Source: an uncultured Prochlorococcus sp.
GTDB lineage: Bacteria > Cyanobacteriota > Cyanobacteriia > PCC-6307 > Cyanobiaceae
Assembly: GCA_902564535.1 (NCBI GenBank)
Contig: CACFBG010000001.1
Location: 1-64,000 of the forward strand
Direction: 5' to 3'
DNA length: 64,000 nt
Part shown: piece by piece, positions 1 to 9,998 of the stretch
How positions within the stretch are numbered: the stretch's first letter is position 1
Layout: the number at the start of each line of letters is the position of its first letter
Notes under the pieces: model-generated
Seen by the model: the letters and a program-made list of their open reading frames with translations, nothing else
The model's database searches: none
Told to the model about the DNA's origin: nothing
Made by a program: the position numbers and the translations under genes

Positions 1-578
1 AGATCAATTGTTATACCCTCCTTACCAGCGACGCCAAAATCCCTACAAAGTACCAAAAGGAAACTAACTAATCGAGAGGACATATCCCGATGAGTAAGAG
101 TTTCAATCATCGTTTCTGTTTGCAATATCCGACTTGATAGGCCCTGAAGGAGGAGTAATCCAACTGTCGTATCCTCTTCAATCGCCCTCTTAACAGAAGT
201 TGCTGGAGCTGTAATCATGTCAACCTTAGTAAAAGCAACAGCGTGATAAAAACGATCTGATCGATTACCTGTAATCAAAGAAAGTACGCCAAAAAGGCTG
301 TTTTCCCTTAACAAGGCAACGGTTATTTCTTCTCCTGATTCATATACCCTAGACAATCTGACAGCTCCTCTTCTAATTAAATAAACTTTTTCTGCAGGAT
401 CTCCGGGGAAAAAGATTGTTTTTGACCTTTCAACCTGTTCGGTACTTGCACCACTCAGGGAATGTATTACATCCTGAAGGTTTCTATCAGAGGAATGATG
501 ATCATTGTCCAAATTTGAATTTCCCCGAAGATAACCATTAGAGGCTATCCGGCTAAAGCCACGATTTGCCTCAAACAT
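1..578 (-). CDS. ntcA: Global nitrogen regulator NtcA (partial, C-terminus beyond window)
   Basis: CRP/FNR-family transcription factor that senses 2-oxoglutarate and controls nitrogen assimilation in cyanobacteria. The reading frame runs from an ATG at 578 off the left edge, giving 192 residues. These cover the cNMP-binding-like effector domain (for example the segment [20 protein letters not shown]) and the long dimerisation helix. The helix-turn-helix that would bind GTA-N8-TAC sites lies outside the window. The match to marine picocyanobacterial NtcA is recognisable along the whole visible length. It lies 77 bases downstream of rph on the same strand, and that spacer holds a small hairpin (584-598, CACAG/CTGTG arms) close to the start codon. 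Confidence 0.95.
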   Translation of the reverse strand, partial: MFEANRGFSRIASNGYLRGNSNLDNDHHSSDRNLQDVIHSLSGASTEQVERSKTIFFPGDPAEKVYLIRRGAVRLSRVYESGEEITVALLRENSLFGVLSLITGNRSDRFYHAVAFTKVDMITAPATSVKRAIEEDTTVGLLLLQGLSSRILQTETMIETLTHRDMSSRLVSFLLVLCRDFGVAGKEGITID

Positions 579-655
579 AACTTCACAGCGAATCTGTGGA
601 CGCTAATAAGTGATGCTCAAAAAGCATGTAGCAATAATGACTGTTTTAAGGCTTA

Positions 656-1381
656 CTACGTTAATGAAGATTTTTGAGCAGAATGTAATTTTTGAATACC
701 AGTTTCAGCCAACTCAAGAAGCTCATTAAGCTCTGATCTATTAAAAGTGGATTTCTCTGCGGTACCTTGAATCTCTAAGAATCGGCCGTCTGTGTCCATT
801 ACAACATTAAGATCTACATCTGCACTTGAATCTTCTTTGTAATCAAGATCTAATAAGGGTCGCCCATTAAATAATCCAACAGATATAGCTGCAACTTGCG
901 ATTTAATAGGGTTTTTATTTATAAGGCCCTGATCCAATAAATTCTCCATTCCTTTATAAAGTACCAACCAAGCTCCTGTTATTGCAGCTGTTCTGGTACC
1001 AGCATCAGCCTGAATTACGTCGCAATCAATTAATAAAGTCTTTTCCCCTAACAATTTCATATCAATAACTCCTCTCAGGCTTCTACCAATCAATCTCTGT
1101 ATCTCTTGCGTCCTCCCTGAAAGCTTTATTAACTCTCTTTTTTGTCTCTGTGGAGTCGATCCAGGCAAAAGACGATATTCAGCACTTAACCACCCTTTCC
1201 CTTGGCCTTCTCTCCATGAAGGGATAGTGTCTTGGACTGAAACACTACACAAAACTGCCGTACGGCCAGTTCGAACTATTAAAGAACTCAGTGCAAAATC
1301 CATTGGATTCCACGTGACCTCAAAAGGCCTTATTTCATCAAATAATCTGCCATTAGCTCTGTTCTGAACTGGACTTGTCAT
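656..1381 (-). CDS. rph: Ribonuclease PH
   Basis: Phosphorolytic 3'-5' exoribonuclease that trims tRNA 3' ends. About 241 residues, the usual length. The diagnostic block DCDVIQADAGTRTAAITGA lies in the middle, and the N-terminal RTGRTAVLCSVSV strand matches the PH fold. I place the start at the ATG at 1381 rather than the GTG one codon upstream, because a GGAGG Shine-Dalgarno sequence sits seven bases before that ATG. It is divergent from the CobO-like gene, with two inverted repeats in the shared spacer, and is followed by ntcA on the same strand. Confidence 0.95.
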   Translation of the reverse strand: MTSPVQNRANGRLFDEIRPFEVTWNPMDFALSSLIVRTGRTAVLCSVSVQDTIPSWREGQGKGWLSAEYRLLPGSTPQRQKRELIKLSGRTQEIQRLIGRSLRGVIDMKLLGEKTLLIDCDVIQADAGTRTAAITGAWLVLYKGMENLLDQGLINKNPIKSQVAAISVGLFNGRPLLDLDYKEDSSADVDLNVVMDTDGRFLEIQGTAEKSTFNRSELNELLELAETGIQKLHSAQKSSLT

Positions 1382-1404
1382 CACATATCCTCCAGAGGCG
1401 ATAA

Positions 1405-1451
1405 AATGGTATCAACCATTACTAGCTACATAACACTATAGATAGTGTTAT
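1405..1451. promoter_or_regulatory. Two dyad-symmetry elements between divergent rph and CobO-like gene
   Basis: A perfect palindrome of 10-base arms (ATAACACTAT / ATAGTGTTAT) with a two-base centre spans 1430-1451. A smaller dyad (AATGGT / ACCATT, four-base centre) spans 1405-1420. Both lie in the divergent promoter region and look like operator sites for dimeric regulators. The regulator is unknown; this is inference from symmetry and position. Confidence 0.4.
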
Positions 1452-1519
1452 ATTTATTGTTTTGCGGAATCTTGCCGCTAGATTTATAGCAGCATTTTAG
1501 TAGGACCTTTGAAATATTT

Positions 1520-2131
1520 ATGACAACAAGCCTAAACACTTCTCAGGGCTCAACAAAGACTGATTCTCATCCAAATCTTGCTCTTTTACCAAGAGCAGAA
1601 CAAGCTAAAGACAGGAATTTCCTTCATCTTGTAGAACCAGAAGGACAATTAAAAGTGCTTAATTCTCCATTTAGAGGAAGTTTTCCTGGCGTTTTAAGCG
1701 AAGCACTTAGGTCAGCAGGATTAGGAAGTCGAGTACTAATTGCACAATTACTCAAAGGTGGAGTAGAGCAAGGACCAAAAGGATTGATAAGACTTTGCGA
1801 TCGACTTGAATGGTTCAGACCAGCCATTCCATATAGTATTAACAGTCATTTATCTGCAAAAAACTCCTTAAAAGACAAAGAAATCAATCTGCAGGCCGTC
1901 TTAGAGATCTGGGAAATTTGTAAAAAAAGGCTCTTAGGAGGAAAGCTTGATCAATTGGTTTTAGATGAGATTGGATTGGCAATAGAACTTGGATATTTGG
2001 AGGAAGTGGAATTAATCTCAATTCTTGAACAAAGACCTCGTGCTGTTGACGTAATCCTCACAGGACCTTCAATACCTACTACTGTCATGGCAATGGCTGA
2101 TCAAGTAACCGTATTGCGCTGTGGCCTCTAA
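1520..2131 (+). CDS. CobO/BtuR-like corrinoid adenosyltransferase homologue with lost Walker A
   Basis: 203 residues that align with ATP:corrinoid adenosyltransferases (CobO/BtuR/CobA). After an N-terminal extension of about 45 residues there is the EALRSAGLGSRVLIAQLLKGG block and, near the C-terminus, VLDEIGLAIELGYL followed by RPRAVDVILTGPSIP, which correspond to conserved CobO strands. Where CobO has the P-loop GNGKGKTT, this protein reads NSPFRGSFPG (about residues 48-57), so the nucleotide-binding lysine and threonine are missing. Its enzymatic activity is therefore doubtful and it may be a non-catalytic or repurposed paralogue. The stop overlaps the dcd start by one base (TAATG), so it is probably co-transcribed with dcd and thyX. 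Confidence 0.7.
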   Translation: MTTSLNTSQGSTKTDSHPNLALLPRAEQAKDRNFLHLVEPEGQLKVLNSPFRGSFPGVLSEALRSAGLGSRVLIAQLLKGGVEQGPKGLIRLCDRLEWFRPAIPYSINSHLSAKNSLKDKEINLQAVLEIWEICKKRLLGGKLDQLVLDEIGLAIELGYLEEVELISILEQRPRAVDVILTGPSIPTTVMAMADQVTVLRCGL

Positions 2132-2724
2132 TGCTTAAAAACGACCTCTGGATTAAAGAACAATCAGCAAAAGGAATGCTCAAGCCATTCCAAGAAAAGC
2201 TTGTAAGGCATTTAAACCCAAATAAAAAAGAACAACCTGTACTTAGTTTTGGCTGTTCTTCATATGGCTATGACTTAAGACTTTCTCCAAAAGAATTCAT
2301 GATTTTCCGTCATGTTCCTGGGACAGTTATGAATCCTAAAAGATTCAATCCTGAGAATCTTGAATCCACTCCACTTCATAGGGATGAGGATGGGGAATAT
2401 TTCATTTTACCTGCCCATTCTTATGGACTTGGAGTTGCATTAGAACATATGAAAGTGCCTGAAAATATTACCGTAATTTGTCTTGGCAAGAGTACTTATG
2501 CAAGACTAGGAATCATCGTCAACACTACTCCTGCAGAGGCAAGTTGGGAAGGTCATTTAACACTAGAATTTAGTAATAGTTCTGGAGCAGATTGTAGGAT
2601 ATTTGCCAATGAAGGAATTTGCCAACTCTTATTCTTTGAAGGTGATGAATGTGAAACTACTTATAAAGATAGACAGGGTAAATATCAATATCAAGAAGAA
2701 CGTGTAACTCTAGCCAAAGTTTAA
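2131..2724 (+). CDS. dcd: dCTP deaminase
   Basis: Converts dCTP to dUTP, the first step towards dUMP for thymidylate synthesis. 197 residues. The trimeric dUTPase/DCD fold is shown by LSFGCSSYGYDLRLS near residues 38-52, the phosphate-binding GKSTYARLGI stretch and the EASWEGHLTLEFSNSS active-site region. The start codon overlaps the preceding stop by one base, and thyX starts one base after its stop. The dcd-thyX pairing makes pathway sense because dUMP is the ThyX substrate. Confidence 0.93.
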   Translation: MLKNDLWIKEQSAKGMLKPFQEKLVRHLNPNKKEQPVLSFGCSSYGYDLRLSPKEFMIFRHVPGTVMNPKRFNPENLESTPLHRDEDGEYFILPAHSYGLGVALEHMKVPENITVICLGKSTYARLGIIVNTTPAEASWEGHLTLEFSNSSGADCRIFANEGICQLLFFEGDECETTYKDRQGKYQYQEERVTLAKV

Positions 2725-2725
2725 A

Positions 2726-3370
2726 ATGAGTTTAGCTAAATTAATATCAACCACACCAAATGCAGAGCAAACCATGGCATACATTGCCAGGGTAAGTAAT
2801 CCCAAGAATCAAGACAATAAAGATTACAGTAGGCTACTAAAATATTGTATCAAGCATGAACATTGGAGTGTATTTGAACAAGCTTACATGACTCTTGAAA
2901 TCTCAACTAATAGAGGAATAGCTGCCCAAATATTAAGACATAGATCTTTTACTTTTCAAGAATTTTCTCAAAGGTATGCAGATAGCACTCAATTAGGTGA
3001 GATCCCTATACCTCAATTACGTAGACAAGATACAAAAAATAGACAGAATTCTACTGATGATATGCAAGAAGAAATATTAAATATGTTTAATGAAAAAATT
3101 AATAATCACTTCGCCAATTCAAAGAAGCTATATCAAGAAATGCTAGAAGCTGGAATAGCAAAAGAATGTGCACGTTTTGTTCTCCCTATTGCTACGCCTA
3201 CAAGAATCTACATGACTGGATCATGCAGATCTTGGATCCATTATATCAATCTAAGATCTTCACATGGGACCCAAAAAGAACATAAAAATATAGTTGAAGA
3301 CTGTAAAAAGATTTTTTGTCAAGAATTTCCAATCGTATCAGAAGCACTAGATTGGCTAATCACTACTTAG
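2726..3370 (+). CDS. thyX: FAD-dependent thymidylate synthase ThyX
   Basis: Methylates dUMP to dTMP using methylene-tetrahydrofolate and FAD, replacing ThyA. 214 residues, the typical length. The ThyX signature is at residues 71-84 (RHRSFTFQEFSQRY), with the RHR and the final SxR intact. A downstream GSCRSWIHYINLR segment matches the substrate-binding helix. It follows dcd almost without a gap and is the last gene of that probable operon. The next gene is convergent. Confidence 0.96.
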   Translation: MSLAKLISTTPNAEQTMAYIARVSNPKNQDNKDYSRLLKYCIKHEHWSVFEQAYMTLEISTNRGIAAQILRHRSFTFQEFSQRYADSTQLGEIPIPQLRRQDTKNRQNSTDDMQEEILNMFNEKINNHFANSKKLYQEMLEAGIAKECARFVLPIATPTRIYMTGSCRSWIHYINLRSSHGTQKEHKNIVEDCKKIFCQEFPIVSEALDWLITT

Positions 3371-3394
3371 GCAAAGGTTAAAAGCTTATTAAGC

Positions 3395-3958
3395 TTAACT
3401 GTGGCTCCTTGGTTTAACAATGAAAGAGTTATTATTTGATTTATCAAGCAAAATTGCAGATGTCTTGCCATAGCTCATTAAATTATTATCCTTTGTAAGG
3501 TCCACATCTTTAACTAAAAAGTCTACTATTTTCTTCACTTCAAGCTTACTTTTAGCACCTATTAATTTACCTTTAAAATCACCTTCTTTAGAAAAAAGGT
3601 TAAAGTGTGGAATTCCATTAACATCATATTTATCAATCAATTCCTCCCATTTAGGATTATCAACATTTAACATCACAAGATTTATATTCTCTTGATTTTC
3701 TTCAAAAATTTCTAACATTATGGGAGCCATTTCTCTACATACTTCGCACCAGTCTGCATAAAATTCAATTATAGTAGGCTTTCCATTCTTCAAAGCAATC
3801 TGAGGCTCTATAGAACTTCTAGCAAGATAATCGAGAGCTTTCTGCTGATCAACTCCACCTCTTAAAAAGAAAAGCAAAAAAGCCAAAATAATTGCAGAAG
3901 AAAGCAGAAATATTTTTTGCCATATTCCTAATTGAGTTTGCTCCGGACTCGAATTCAT
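3395..3958 (-). CDS. Membrane-anchored thioredoxin-like protein (TxlA/HCF164 type)
   Basis: 187 residues with one N-terminal transmembrane segment (about residues 13-32) followed by a thioredoxin fold. The redox motif is WCEVC (Cys71 and Cys74) in EFYADWCEVCREMAP, and the cis-proline loop is GIPHFNLF. TxlA/HCF164 proteins are thylakoid-anchored thioredoxins implicated in passing reducing power across the membrane, for example for cytochrome b6f assembly. The TxlA assignment is by architecture and motif; another thylakoid thioredoxin-like role is possible. It is convergent with thyX. Confidence 0.8.
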   Translation of the reverse strand: MNSSPEQTQLGIWQKIFLLSSAIILAFLLFFLRGGVDQQKALDYLARSSIEPQIALKNGKPTIIEFYADWCEVCREMAPIMLEIFEENQENINLVMLNVDNPKWEELIDKYDVNGIPHFNLFSKEGDFKGKLIGAKSKLEVKKIVDFLVKDVDLTKDNNLMSYGKTSAILLDKSNNNSFIVKPRSHS

Positions 3959-4157
3959 ACTTCAAAACCAAAAGGGGGAAAATAAAGAAGGTGGATTTTA
4001 ATTTAATATATTCAAATACAAGAACAATATAATTATATTAATATAAAATCAATGAAAACTTTAACTAAAAAAACATATAACTTGTCATAATATTTTAAAT
4101 ATTAACCAATGCTATAGAATAAAATAAGTAAATCACTAATAGGAATAAAATAAAAGA

Positions 4158-5513
4158 ATGCATTGTAATCCTATACCTAAATTTGGTACAGATGGCATTA
4201 GAGGGAAAGTTGGAACAGAGTTAACTCCCACTTTTTTAGTCAAATTAGGCTACTTAATTGGGAAAGTTTTGGAAAGAGAAGGCCCAATACTTATTGGCAA
4301 TGACTCAAGGATCAGTAACTCTATGCTTGTATCTGCCTTAACCACTGGCTTAACTTGTTCAGGAAGAGAAGTATGGGCTTTAGGTCTTTGTCCAACCCCA
4401 GCAGTATCAGGATTGATAAGAAAATTGAACTCTGCTGGAGGCATAATGGTTTCTGCAAGTCATAATCCCCCAGAGGACAATGGAATAAAGATCTTTAATT
4501 TTGATGGATTAAAAATAAACTCGAAAACACAAGAAAATATCACAAAGAAATTAAAGGAAGAGAATATAGATGATCTTTTTAATAATAAAAGCTATGGAAA
4601 ATTATATTATAGGAATGAACTTCTCAAGTTCTATCGTGAGCATTTAATTGCATCCGTTTCAAACAAAAATCTTAATGGTGTCAAAGTAATATTAGACCTA
4701 TGTTTTGGTTCTGCAACAGCTTTTGGAGAAAATGTTTTTAAAGAGATAGGTGCAGAGTTAACAATTATTAATGGAGAGCCTAATGGACATTTAATAAATG
4801 TCAAATGTGGTTCAACATGTTTAGATCCTCTCCGGGAAAAAGTACTCGAAAATCAAGCTGATATGGGATTTGCTTTTGATGGTGATTCTGATCGGATGCT
4901 GGCAATAGATGGGAAAGGAAGAGTAATAGATGGTGATCACATCCTTTATTTGTGGGGACAATTTTTACAGGAAGAAAAGGCCCTACCAGAAAATCGTATT
5001 GTTGGAACCATAATGTCCAATCTTGGCCTTGAAAGAGCATGGACAGAAAGAGGTGGGATTTTAGAACGTACTCCAGTAGGAGATCAAAATGTTCATGCTG
5101 AAATGATTGCTAAGGGAGCGACTTTAGGTGGAGAACAATCAGGGCATATCCTTTCTGCCAGTAATGGTTTTTGTGGTGATGGCTTGCTAACAGCATTGCA
5201 ATTATCAACAATTTGCCATTCGAAACAACTTACTCTTGCTGAATGGAGAGACAAAAGTTTTAAGGCTTTTCCGCAAAATATGGTAAATATTCCATTGCCT
5301 AAAAATATAAATTACAACCGCTTAAGAGAATCTGATTCTATTCAAAAAATTCTTTTACAAGCAGAAGAACAAATGGGCAAAAATGGTAGAGTAGTTATTA
5401 GAGAAAGTGGGACTGAACCATTAATTAGAATAATGGTTGAAGCAGAATCACAAAATCTAGCTAATTTATGGTCTAATAATATCGCGAAGGTATTTGAAGA
5501 ATACTTATTATAA
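4158..5513 (+). CDS. glmM: Phosphoglucosamine mutase
   Basis: Interconverts glucosamine-6-phosphate and glucosamine-1-phosphate for UDP-GlcNAc and peptidoglycan synthesis. 451 residues. The N-terminal FGTDGIRG is typical, the phosphoserine is Ser101 in VSASHNPPEDNGIKIF, the magnesium loop DGDSDR lies near residue 242, the sugar-binding GEQSGH follows, and the C-terminal phosphate-binding loop is RESGTEPLIR. The ATG start immediately precedes conserved sequence. The gene converges with trmB with only three bases between the stops. Confidence 0.95.
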   Translation: MHCNPIPKFGTDGIRGKVGTELTPTFLVKLGYLIGKVLEREGPILIGNDSRISNSMLVSALTTGLTCSGREVWALGLCPTPAVSGLIRKLNSAGGIMVSASHNPPEDNGIKIFNFDGLKINSKTQENITKKLKEENIDDLFNNKSYGKLYYRNELLKFYREHLIASVSNKNLNGVKVILDLCFGSATAFGENVFKEIGAELTIINGEPNGHLINVKCGSTCLDPLREKVLENQADMGFAFDGDSDRMLAIDGKGRVIDGDHILYLWGQFLQEEKALPENRIVGTIMSNLGLERAWTERGGILERTPVGDQNVHAEMIAKGATLGGEQSGHILSASNGFCGDGLLTALQLSTICHSKQLTLAEWRDKSFKAFPQNMVNIPLPKNINYNRLRESDSIQKILLQAEEQMGKNGRVVIRESGTEPLIRIMVEAESQNLANLWSNNIAKVFEEYLL

Positions 5514-5516
5514 AAC

Positions 5517-6230
5517 TTAATTTGAATTATTATCCAATATATTTTCATTAATTTTGTGAATAAATTGATTTAATTTTGGTGGAATATTATTATTTCTAAT
5601 ATAAAAAGCTCGATAAATAGTGAAACCTTTATTTATTGCATATTTCTCCCTATTTGTTTGAACAGGGAAGGGGTTATGATTAATACTGAAATCATTTATA
5701 TGAGTTTTGATATCAAAACATGAACTAGCCATTATTAGGCTATTCATAGAATCAATCATTTCCAAAACATCACTTTGTATGAAAAATTCTGAGCCATAAG
5801 AGAGGTACCTACTTAAACTAATTAACAAGGAGGGTTGGAGTACTCTTCTTTTATAATGTCTTCGTTTAAACCATGGATCAGGAAATTGAATTGAAACTCT
5901 TTGGATGAGATTTTCAGGTAAATGATTAAGCCATCTCTCAAGGCTAATATTTGCATTGCAAAAAGAAAATTTAATATTTTTCAACCCTTTACTTTGAACT
6001 TCAACATTTGCTGATCGGACCAACTTTTCTCTAATCTCAACGCCAAGGAAATTCCAATCATCATAAACTTCTGCCATCCCAATTAAAAAGTCACCTCGTG
6101 CCGATCCAATATCTAAATGGATTGGTTTTGTAGGGTCGGCGAATAGATCATTTGGCGAAGGCAGATCTACGGGAAGCTGAAAAAAACGACTTAAAGGATT
6201 TACGTGCTGCCTCAATAAAGAAAGTCCCAT
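5517..6230 (-). CDS. trmB: tRNA (guanine-N7-)-methyltransferase
   Basis: SAM-dependent enzyme that makes m7G46 in tRNA. 237 residues. The Rossmann SAM motif is LDIGSARGDFLIGMA, followed by FLGVEIREKLV, and the family hallmark QFPDPWFKRRHYKRR is present. The tail is AT-rich and asparagine-rich. It is convergent with glmM. Confidence 0.93.
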   Translation of the reverse strand: MGLSLLRQHVNPLSRFFQLPVDLPSPNDLFADPTKPIHLDIGSARGDFLIGMAEVYDDWNFLGVEIREKLVRSANVEVQSKGLKNIKFSFCNANISLERWLNHLPENLIQRVSIQFPDPWFKRRHYKRRVLQPSLLISLSRYLSYGSEFFIQSDVLEMIDSMNSLIMASSCFDIKTHINDFSINHNPFPVQTNREKYAINKGFTIYRAFYIRNNNIPPKLNQFIHKINENILDNNSN

Positions 6231-6446
6231 AATGAACTTGTTAAAGCTTATTTCTTAAAGTCTCAAAAGCTCAAATTATAATTACTTCTTCAATAAATCA
6301 TTACTCATAAGATATTTTAGAGCATTACAAAGTGATATATTGACAATCCATCAATACATGCATCATTGCGAATAATCAGGATTTACAAAAGCGAAAGTAG
6401 ACAATGACAAACTCTTGAAGATAATAAATATAAATGGCAAGCAGGA

Positions 6447-7058
6447 GTGACTGAAACTTCTTATACCGCTCTAATATGGCTGAGTTATAGACTTGCCATG
6501 ACCTTTGCTATTGGCATTCCATTAATTCTGGTTAGTTGGGCCACTTTTCGTAAGGAAAGAGCAATATTGAGATTGTTACAAATTTACTGGAAAGTAACTA
6601 GCCTTATGGGCATAAGTCTTTTATTGTTAACCGATCATCGAACAATTGGTTATATATCATTTTTTATAGCACCAATATTGATGGTAATTTCAATTTGGTT
6701 TTGGATAGATTTAAATGAAGAATTAACAGATCTCCCATTATGGAGACCACTTCCATTAACCGTTAAAATATGGAGGTTTAGCTTAACTTCCTATGCGATT
6801 ATTACTTCAATAATCTCGATTATAAGTATACCTTGTATCTATGCAACAAGAAACACTTATTGCAATAAATGGCTAGTGTTTCCAAATACAATGCATCAAA
6901 GGTTAGAAGAAATATTTGGTTTTCTATTTGGAGCAACTTGGTCTCAATCTTTAGCCGCCTTTTTGGGATATATTTTATTAATTGGATACCTAGTTGGATT
7001 CATTCAATGGCTACTTTTAAAACTTCCAAAACAGGGCAGAATAGCAGGTGGTTTTTAA
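6447..7058 (+). CDS. Conserved cyanobacterial membrane protein (DUF3177-like)
   Basis: 203 residues, very hydrophobic, with about five predicted membrane segments (near residues 14-30, 48-62, 67-87, 110-130 and 167-195). No catalytic motif is visible. It resembles the cyanobacterial DUF3177 family by length and hydrophobic pattern, an assignment made from memory and held loosely. The start is a GTG at 6447 preceded by AGGA; the ATG upstream is in another frame and stops quickly. It is convergent with ileS through a shared inverted repeat. Confidence 0.65.
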   Translation: MTETSYTALIWLSYRLAMTFAIGIPLILVSWATFRKERAILRLLQIYWKVTSLMGISLLLLTDHRTIGYISFFIAPILMVISIWFWIDLNEELTDLPLWRPLPLTVKIWRFSLTSYAIITSIISIISIPCIYATRNTYCNKWLVFPNTMHQRLEEIFGFLFGATWSQSLAAFLGYILLIGYLVGFIQWLLLKLPKQGRIAGGF

Positions 7059-7090
7059 TCAATCTTATTTAATAAATTAGATTGATTAAA
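7054..7090. terminator. Bidirectional hairpin between convergent membrane-protein gene and ileS
   Basis: Twelve-base perfect arms (TTTAATCAATCT / AGATTGATTAAA) with a 13-base loop. The left arm includes the stop codon of the upstream gene and the right arm ends two bases before the ileS stop. The AT-rich stem and the position between convergent genes fit a shared terminator, but there is no GC-rich core or long T-run. Confidence 0.5.
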
Positions 7091-7091
7091 T

Positions 7092-9998
7092 TTATATTCT
7101 TTCTAGAACTTCCTTACATCTACTACAAAGATTTTGATTAAGTTCTGGAATAATATCCATTTCATAATGCCAACAACGATCACATTTTATTCCTCTTGCT
7201 CTAGAAATTTCTATAATGTATTTATCGGTTTCATTATCAATAAGTACTTCTGCCCAAGGCTCACCTCCAAATTGTAATTGAGAGACAAGGAACCAATCAC
7301 TTAAAATATCAACATCTTTATTTGAATTTTTTGTTATCCATTCAATAGAATCCTGTGATTTTTTATCTTTAACCTCAACACGAATTGCGGCCTCTAGAGA
7401 AGATCCTAGTCCCTTTATACTTCTACAATTTTCTAAAACTTGATTGACAGAGCTCCTTAGGATTTGAATTTCATTCATTGGGTCAATCAAAGAATCATCT
7501 TTCCAAGAGTCGGGGATTTTAGGCCAACCTCTTAAAAAAACAGATTCCTCTTCAAGTTTATATGGAATATTTTGCCAAATATCTTCAGCCATATGACATA
7601 AAACTGGTGAAATAAGGCCTGCAATTGTTTCAATAATAAGAGACAAAACTGTTTGACAGCTACGTCTTCTATAGTCAGATTTTCCACTAACATAAAGACG
7701 ATCTTTGGCTATATCAAGATAGAAATTTGACAAATCAACAACACAGTAATTTTGAATTAATTGAAAAAATTTAGAAAACTCATTATTCTCAAATGAATTT
7801 GTGATTTGATCTGCGAATTCAGCAGTTTTATTAAGCATCCATCTATCTAATAAAGGTAATTCTTCTAAAGGTACAGAATCTATTTTAGGATTAAAATCAT
7901 GAATATTACCTAATAAGTATCTTGCAGTATTTCTAACTTTTCGATAAACATCAGAAAGTTGATTTAATATATTACTACCAATAGGAACATCAACTGTATA
8001 ATCAACGGAACTAACCCAAAGTCTTAAAACATCTGCGCCAAAAGGTGGCTTTTCTTTCTTATTAGAGCCCCCTTCAATAATTTCTAATGGATCGACAATA
8101 TTTCCTAATGATTTGCTCATTTTTCTACCCTTTTCATCAAGAACAAATCCATGTGTTAAAACTTTTTTATAAGGTGCCTGATCCTTAACAGCCACAGAAG
8201 TTAACAACGAAGATTGGAACCAACCTCTATGCTGATCAGAACCTTCTAAATACAAATCAGCAGGAAGTTTTAATTCTTCTCTCTTACTAACTACTCCAGC
8301 CCAACTTGTGCCTGAATCAAACCAAACATCCATCGTATCAAATCCTTTACGCCAAATCTTGGCTTGAGAAGTATAAGAAGGAGGTAATAAATCTTCTACT
8401 TCCAATTCCCACCAAATATCTGAACCATGTTTTAAAATTAAATTTTGTATAAAGGAAATAGTCTCCTGGTTAATTAATACCTCATCACCTTCAATTGAAT
8501 AAAAAACAGGAATAGGAACTCCCCATGTCCTTTGTCTAGAAATACACCAATCTCCTCTATCTTTGACCATTGCCTCTATACGATTTTTACCAGAGGAAGG
8601 AAACCACTCAACATTTTCTATTTCTTGAAGTGCACTTGATCTAAACCCTTCTACCGAAGCAAACCATTGTTCAGTAGCTCTGAATATCGTGGGTTTTTTT
8701 GTCCTCCAATCATATGGATACCTATGGCCATAATCTTCTTGTGCAAGAAGAAGATTTGCATCCTCTAAAACCTTGATAATATGTTCATTTGCATCTTTAA
8801 GTACATTTAATCCTTCAAAGGGACCTGCTTCAGAAGTCATTCGTCCAGACTCATCTACAGGACAAAGCACGGGTAAATTATATTTTTTGCCAGTATTAAA
8901 ATCATCTATACCATGTCCAGGAGCAGTATGTACTAGTCCAGTTCCGGAATCAATTGTTATATAATTACCTCCTATTACAACTGGGCTATTCCTCTGCATT
9001 AGTACATTTCTATATAAGATTTTATCGAGTAATATGCCCTCAATAGTTGCACATATTTTTAAATCATATCCAAATTTTTTACTAAGTGAATCTAAAAGTT
9101 TAGTAGCAACAATTATGAATGAATTATCTTTAAAAGATACCACAGAATAATCAATACTTTGATTAACAGCAATGGCAAGATTCGCAGGGATTGTCCAGGG
9201 AGTTGTTGTCCAAATTGCAACTTTTAGGACCTTACTTAACTCTTGAGTTGAAGTTGGAAGTTTTAAACCTTGGGTATCAAGAGATTGTCGTAACTTCTCT
9301 GTGATTTGTATAACTGGGAAAGCCACATAAATACTTTTACTTTTATGACCATCTGGATACTCTAATTCTGCTTCTGCAAGTGCTGTTCTTGAAGAAGGGC
9401 TCCAATGAACTGGTTTTAGACCTCTATATATATATCCTTTAACTACCATTTCTCCAAATATTTTAATTTGAGCAGCTTCATATTCTTTATTCAAAGTTAA
9501 ATAAGGATTGGACCAATCAGCCCAGATCCCCCAACGCTTAAAACCTGCTTTTTGAATATCAATTTGCTTCCTTGCATAAGAAGCTGCTTTCTTTCTCAAT
9601 TTAAGAGGTGTTAAATCTTTTTTTTCATCTTTTTTTAAAGCTTGTAGAACTTTTAATTCAATTGGCAAGCCATGACAATCCCAACCCGGAATAAAACGGA
9701 CCTTTCGGCCCTTCATGATCTGATATTTATTAATGATATCTTTTAGAACTTTATTTAATGCATGTCCCATATGCAAAGAACCATTTGCATATGGGGGTCC
9801 ATCGTGCAAGGTAAAACTTGGGCCCTGGTTGTTTAGACCTAGTTGAAAATCAATTCCCTTCTCATTCCAAAATCTCTGGAGCTCTGGCTCTCTTTGAATG
9901 GAATTAGCCCTCATCCCAAAACTTGTTTTAAGCAAGTTCAAGGTTTTTTTAAAAGACGGTCTGGCATCTCCGCCTTTATGATTAGTCTCCTTGTTCAC
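7092..9998 (-). CDS. ileS: Isoleucyl-tRNA synthetase
   Basis: Class I aminoacyl-tRNA synthetase charging tRNA-Ile. 968 residues. The HIGH motif appears as [13 protein letters not shown] (about residues 68-80), the editing domain carries [14 protein letters not shown], and the KMSKS loop appears as [10 protein letters not shown] near residue 610. A C-terminal zinc ribbon (CDRCWHY then CSRCKEVL) completes the bacterial form. The N-terminal 30 residues are a short extension before the [11 protein letters not shown] segment. It is transcribed away from the long gene-free spacer at 9999-10593. Confidence 0.97.
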   Translation of the reverse strand: MNKETNHKGGDARPSFKKTLNLLKTSFGMRANSIQREPELQRFWNEKGIDFQLGLNNQGPSFTLHDGPPYANGSLHMGHALNKVLKDIINKYQIMKGRKVRFIPGWDCHGLPIELKVLQALKKDEKKDLTPLKLRKKAASYARKQIDIQKAGFKRWGIWADWSNPYLTLNKEYEAAQIKIFGEMVVKGYIYRGLKPVHWSPSSRTALAEAELEYPDGHKSKSIYVAFPVIQITEKLRQSLDTQGLKLPTSTQELSKVLKVAIWTTTPWTIPANLAIAVNQSIDYSVVSFKDNSFIIVATKLLDSLSKKFGYDLKICATIEGILLDKILYRNVLMQRNSPVVIGGNYITIDSGTGLVHTAPGHGIDDFNTGKKYNLPVLCPVDESGRMTSEAGPFEGLNVLKDANEHIIKVLEDANLLLAQEDYGHRYPYDWRTKKPTIFRATEQWFASVEGFRSSALQEIENVEWFPSSGKNRIEAMVKDRGDWCISRQRTWGVPIPVFYSIEGDEVLINQETISFIQNLILKHGSDIWWELEVEDLLPPSYTSQAKIWRKGFDTMDVWFDSGTSWAGVVSKREELKLPADLYLEGSDQHRGWFQSSLLTSVAVKDQAPYKKVLTHGFVLDEKGRKMSKSLGNIVDPLEIIEGGSNKKEKPPFGADVLRLWVSSVDYTVDVPIGSNILNQLSDVYRKVRNTARYLLGNIHDFNPKIDSVPLEELPLLDRWMLNKTAEFADQITNSFENNEFSKFFQLIQNYCVVDLSNFYLDIAKDRLYVSGKSDYRRRSCQTVLSLIIETIAGLISPVLCHMAEDIWQNIPYKLEEESVFLRGWPKIPDSWKDDSLIDPMNEIQILRSSVNQVLENCRSIKGLGSSLEAAIRVEVKDKKSQDSIEWITKNSNKDVDILSDWFLVSQLQFGGEPWAEVLIDNETDKYIIEISRARGIKCDRCWHYEMDIIPELNQNLCSRCKEVLERI

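Noticed and set aside
570-660. Possible NtcA autoregulatory site upstream of ntcA
   Set aside because: On the minus strand a GTA-N8-TAA stretch approximates GTA-N8-TAC but lacks the terminal C, and a well-spaced -10 is not clear; too weak to list.
6340-6376. TTGACA-type promoter before the membrane protein gene
   Set aside because: A good -35 hexamer occurs at 6340 but no TATAAT-like box sits 16-18 bases downstream.
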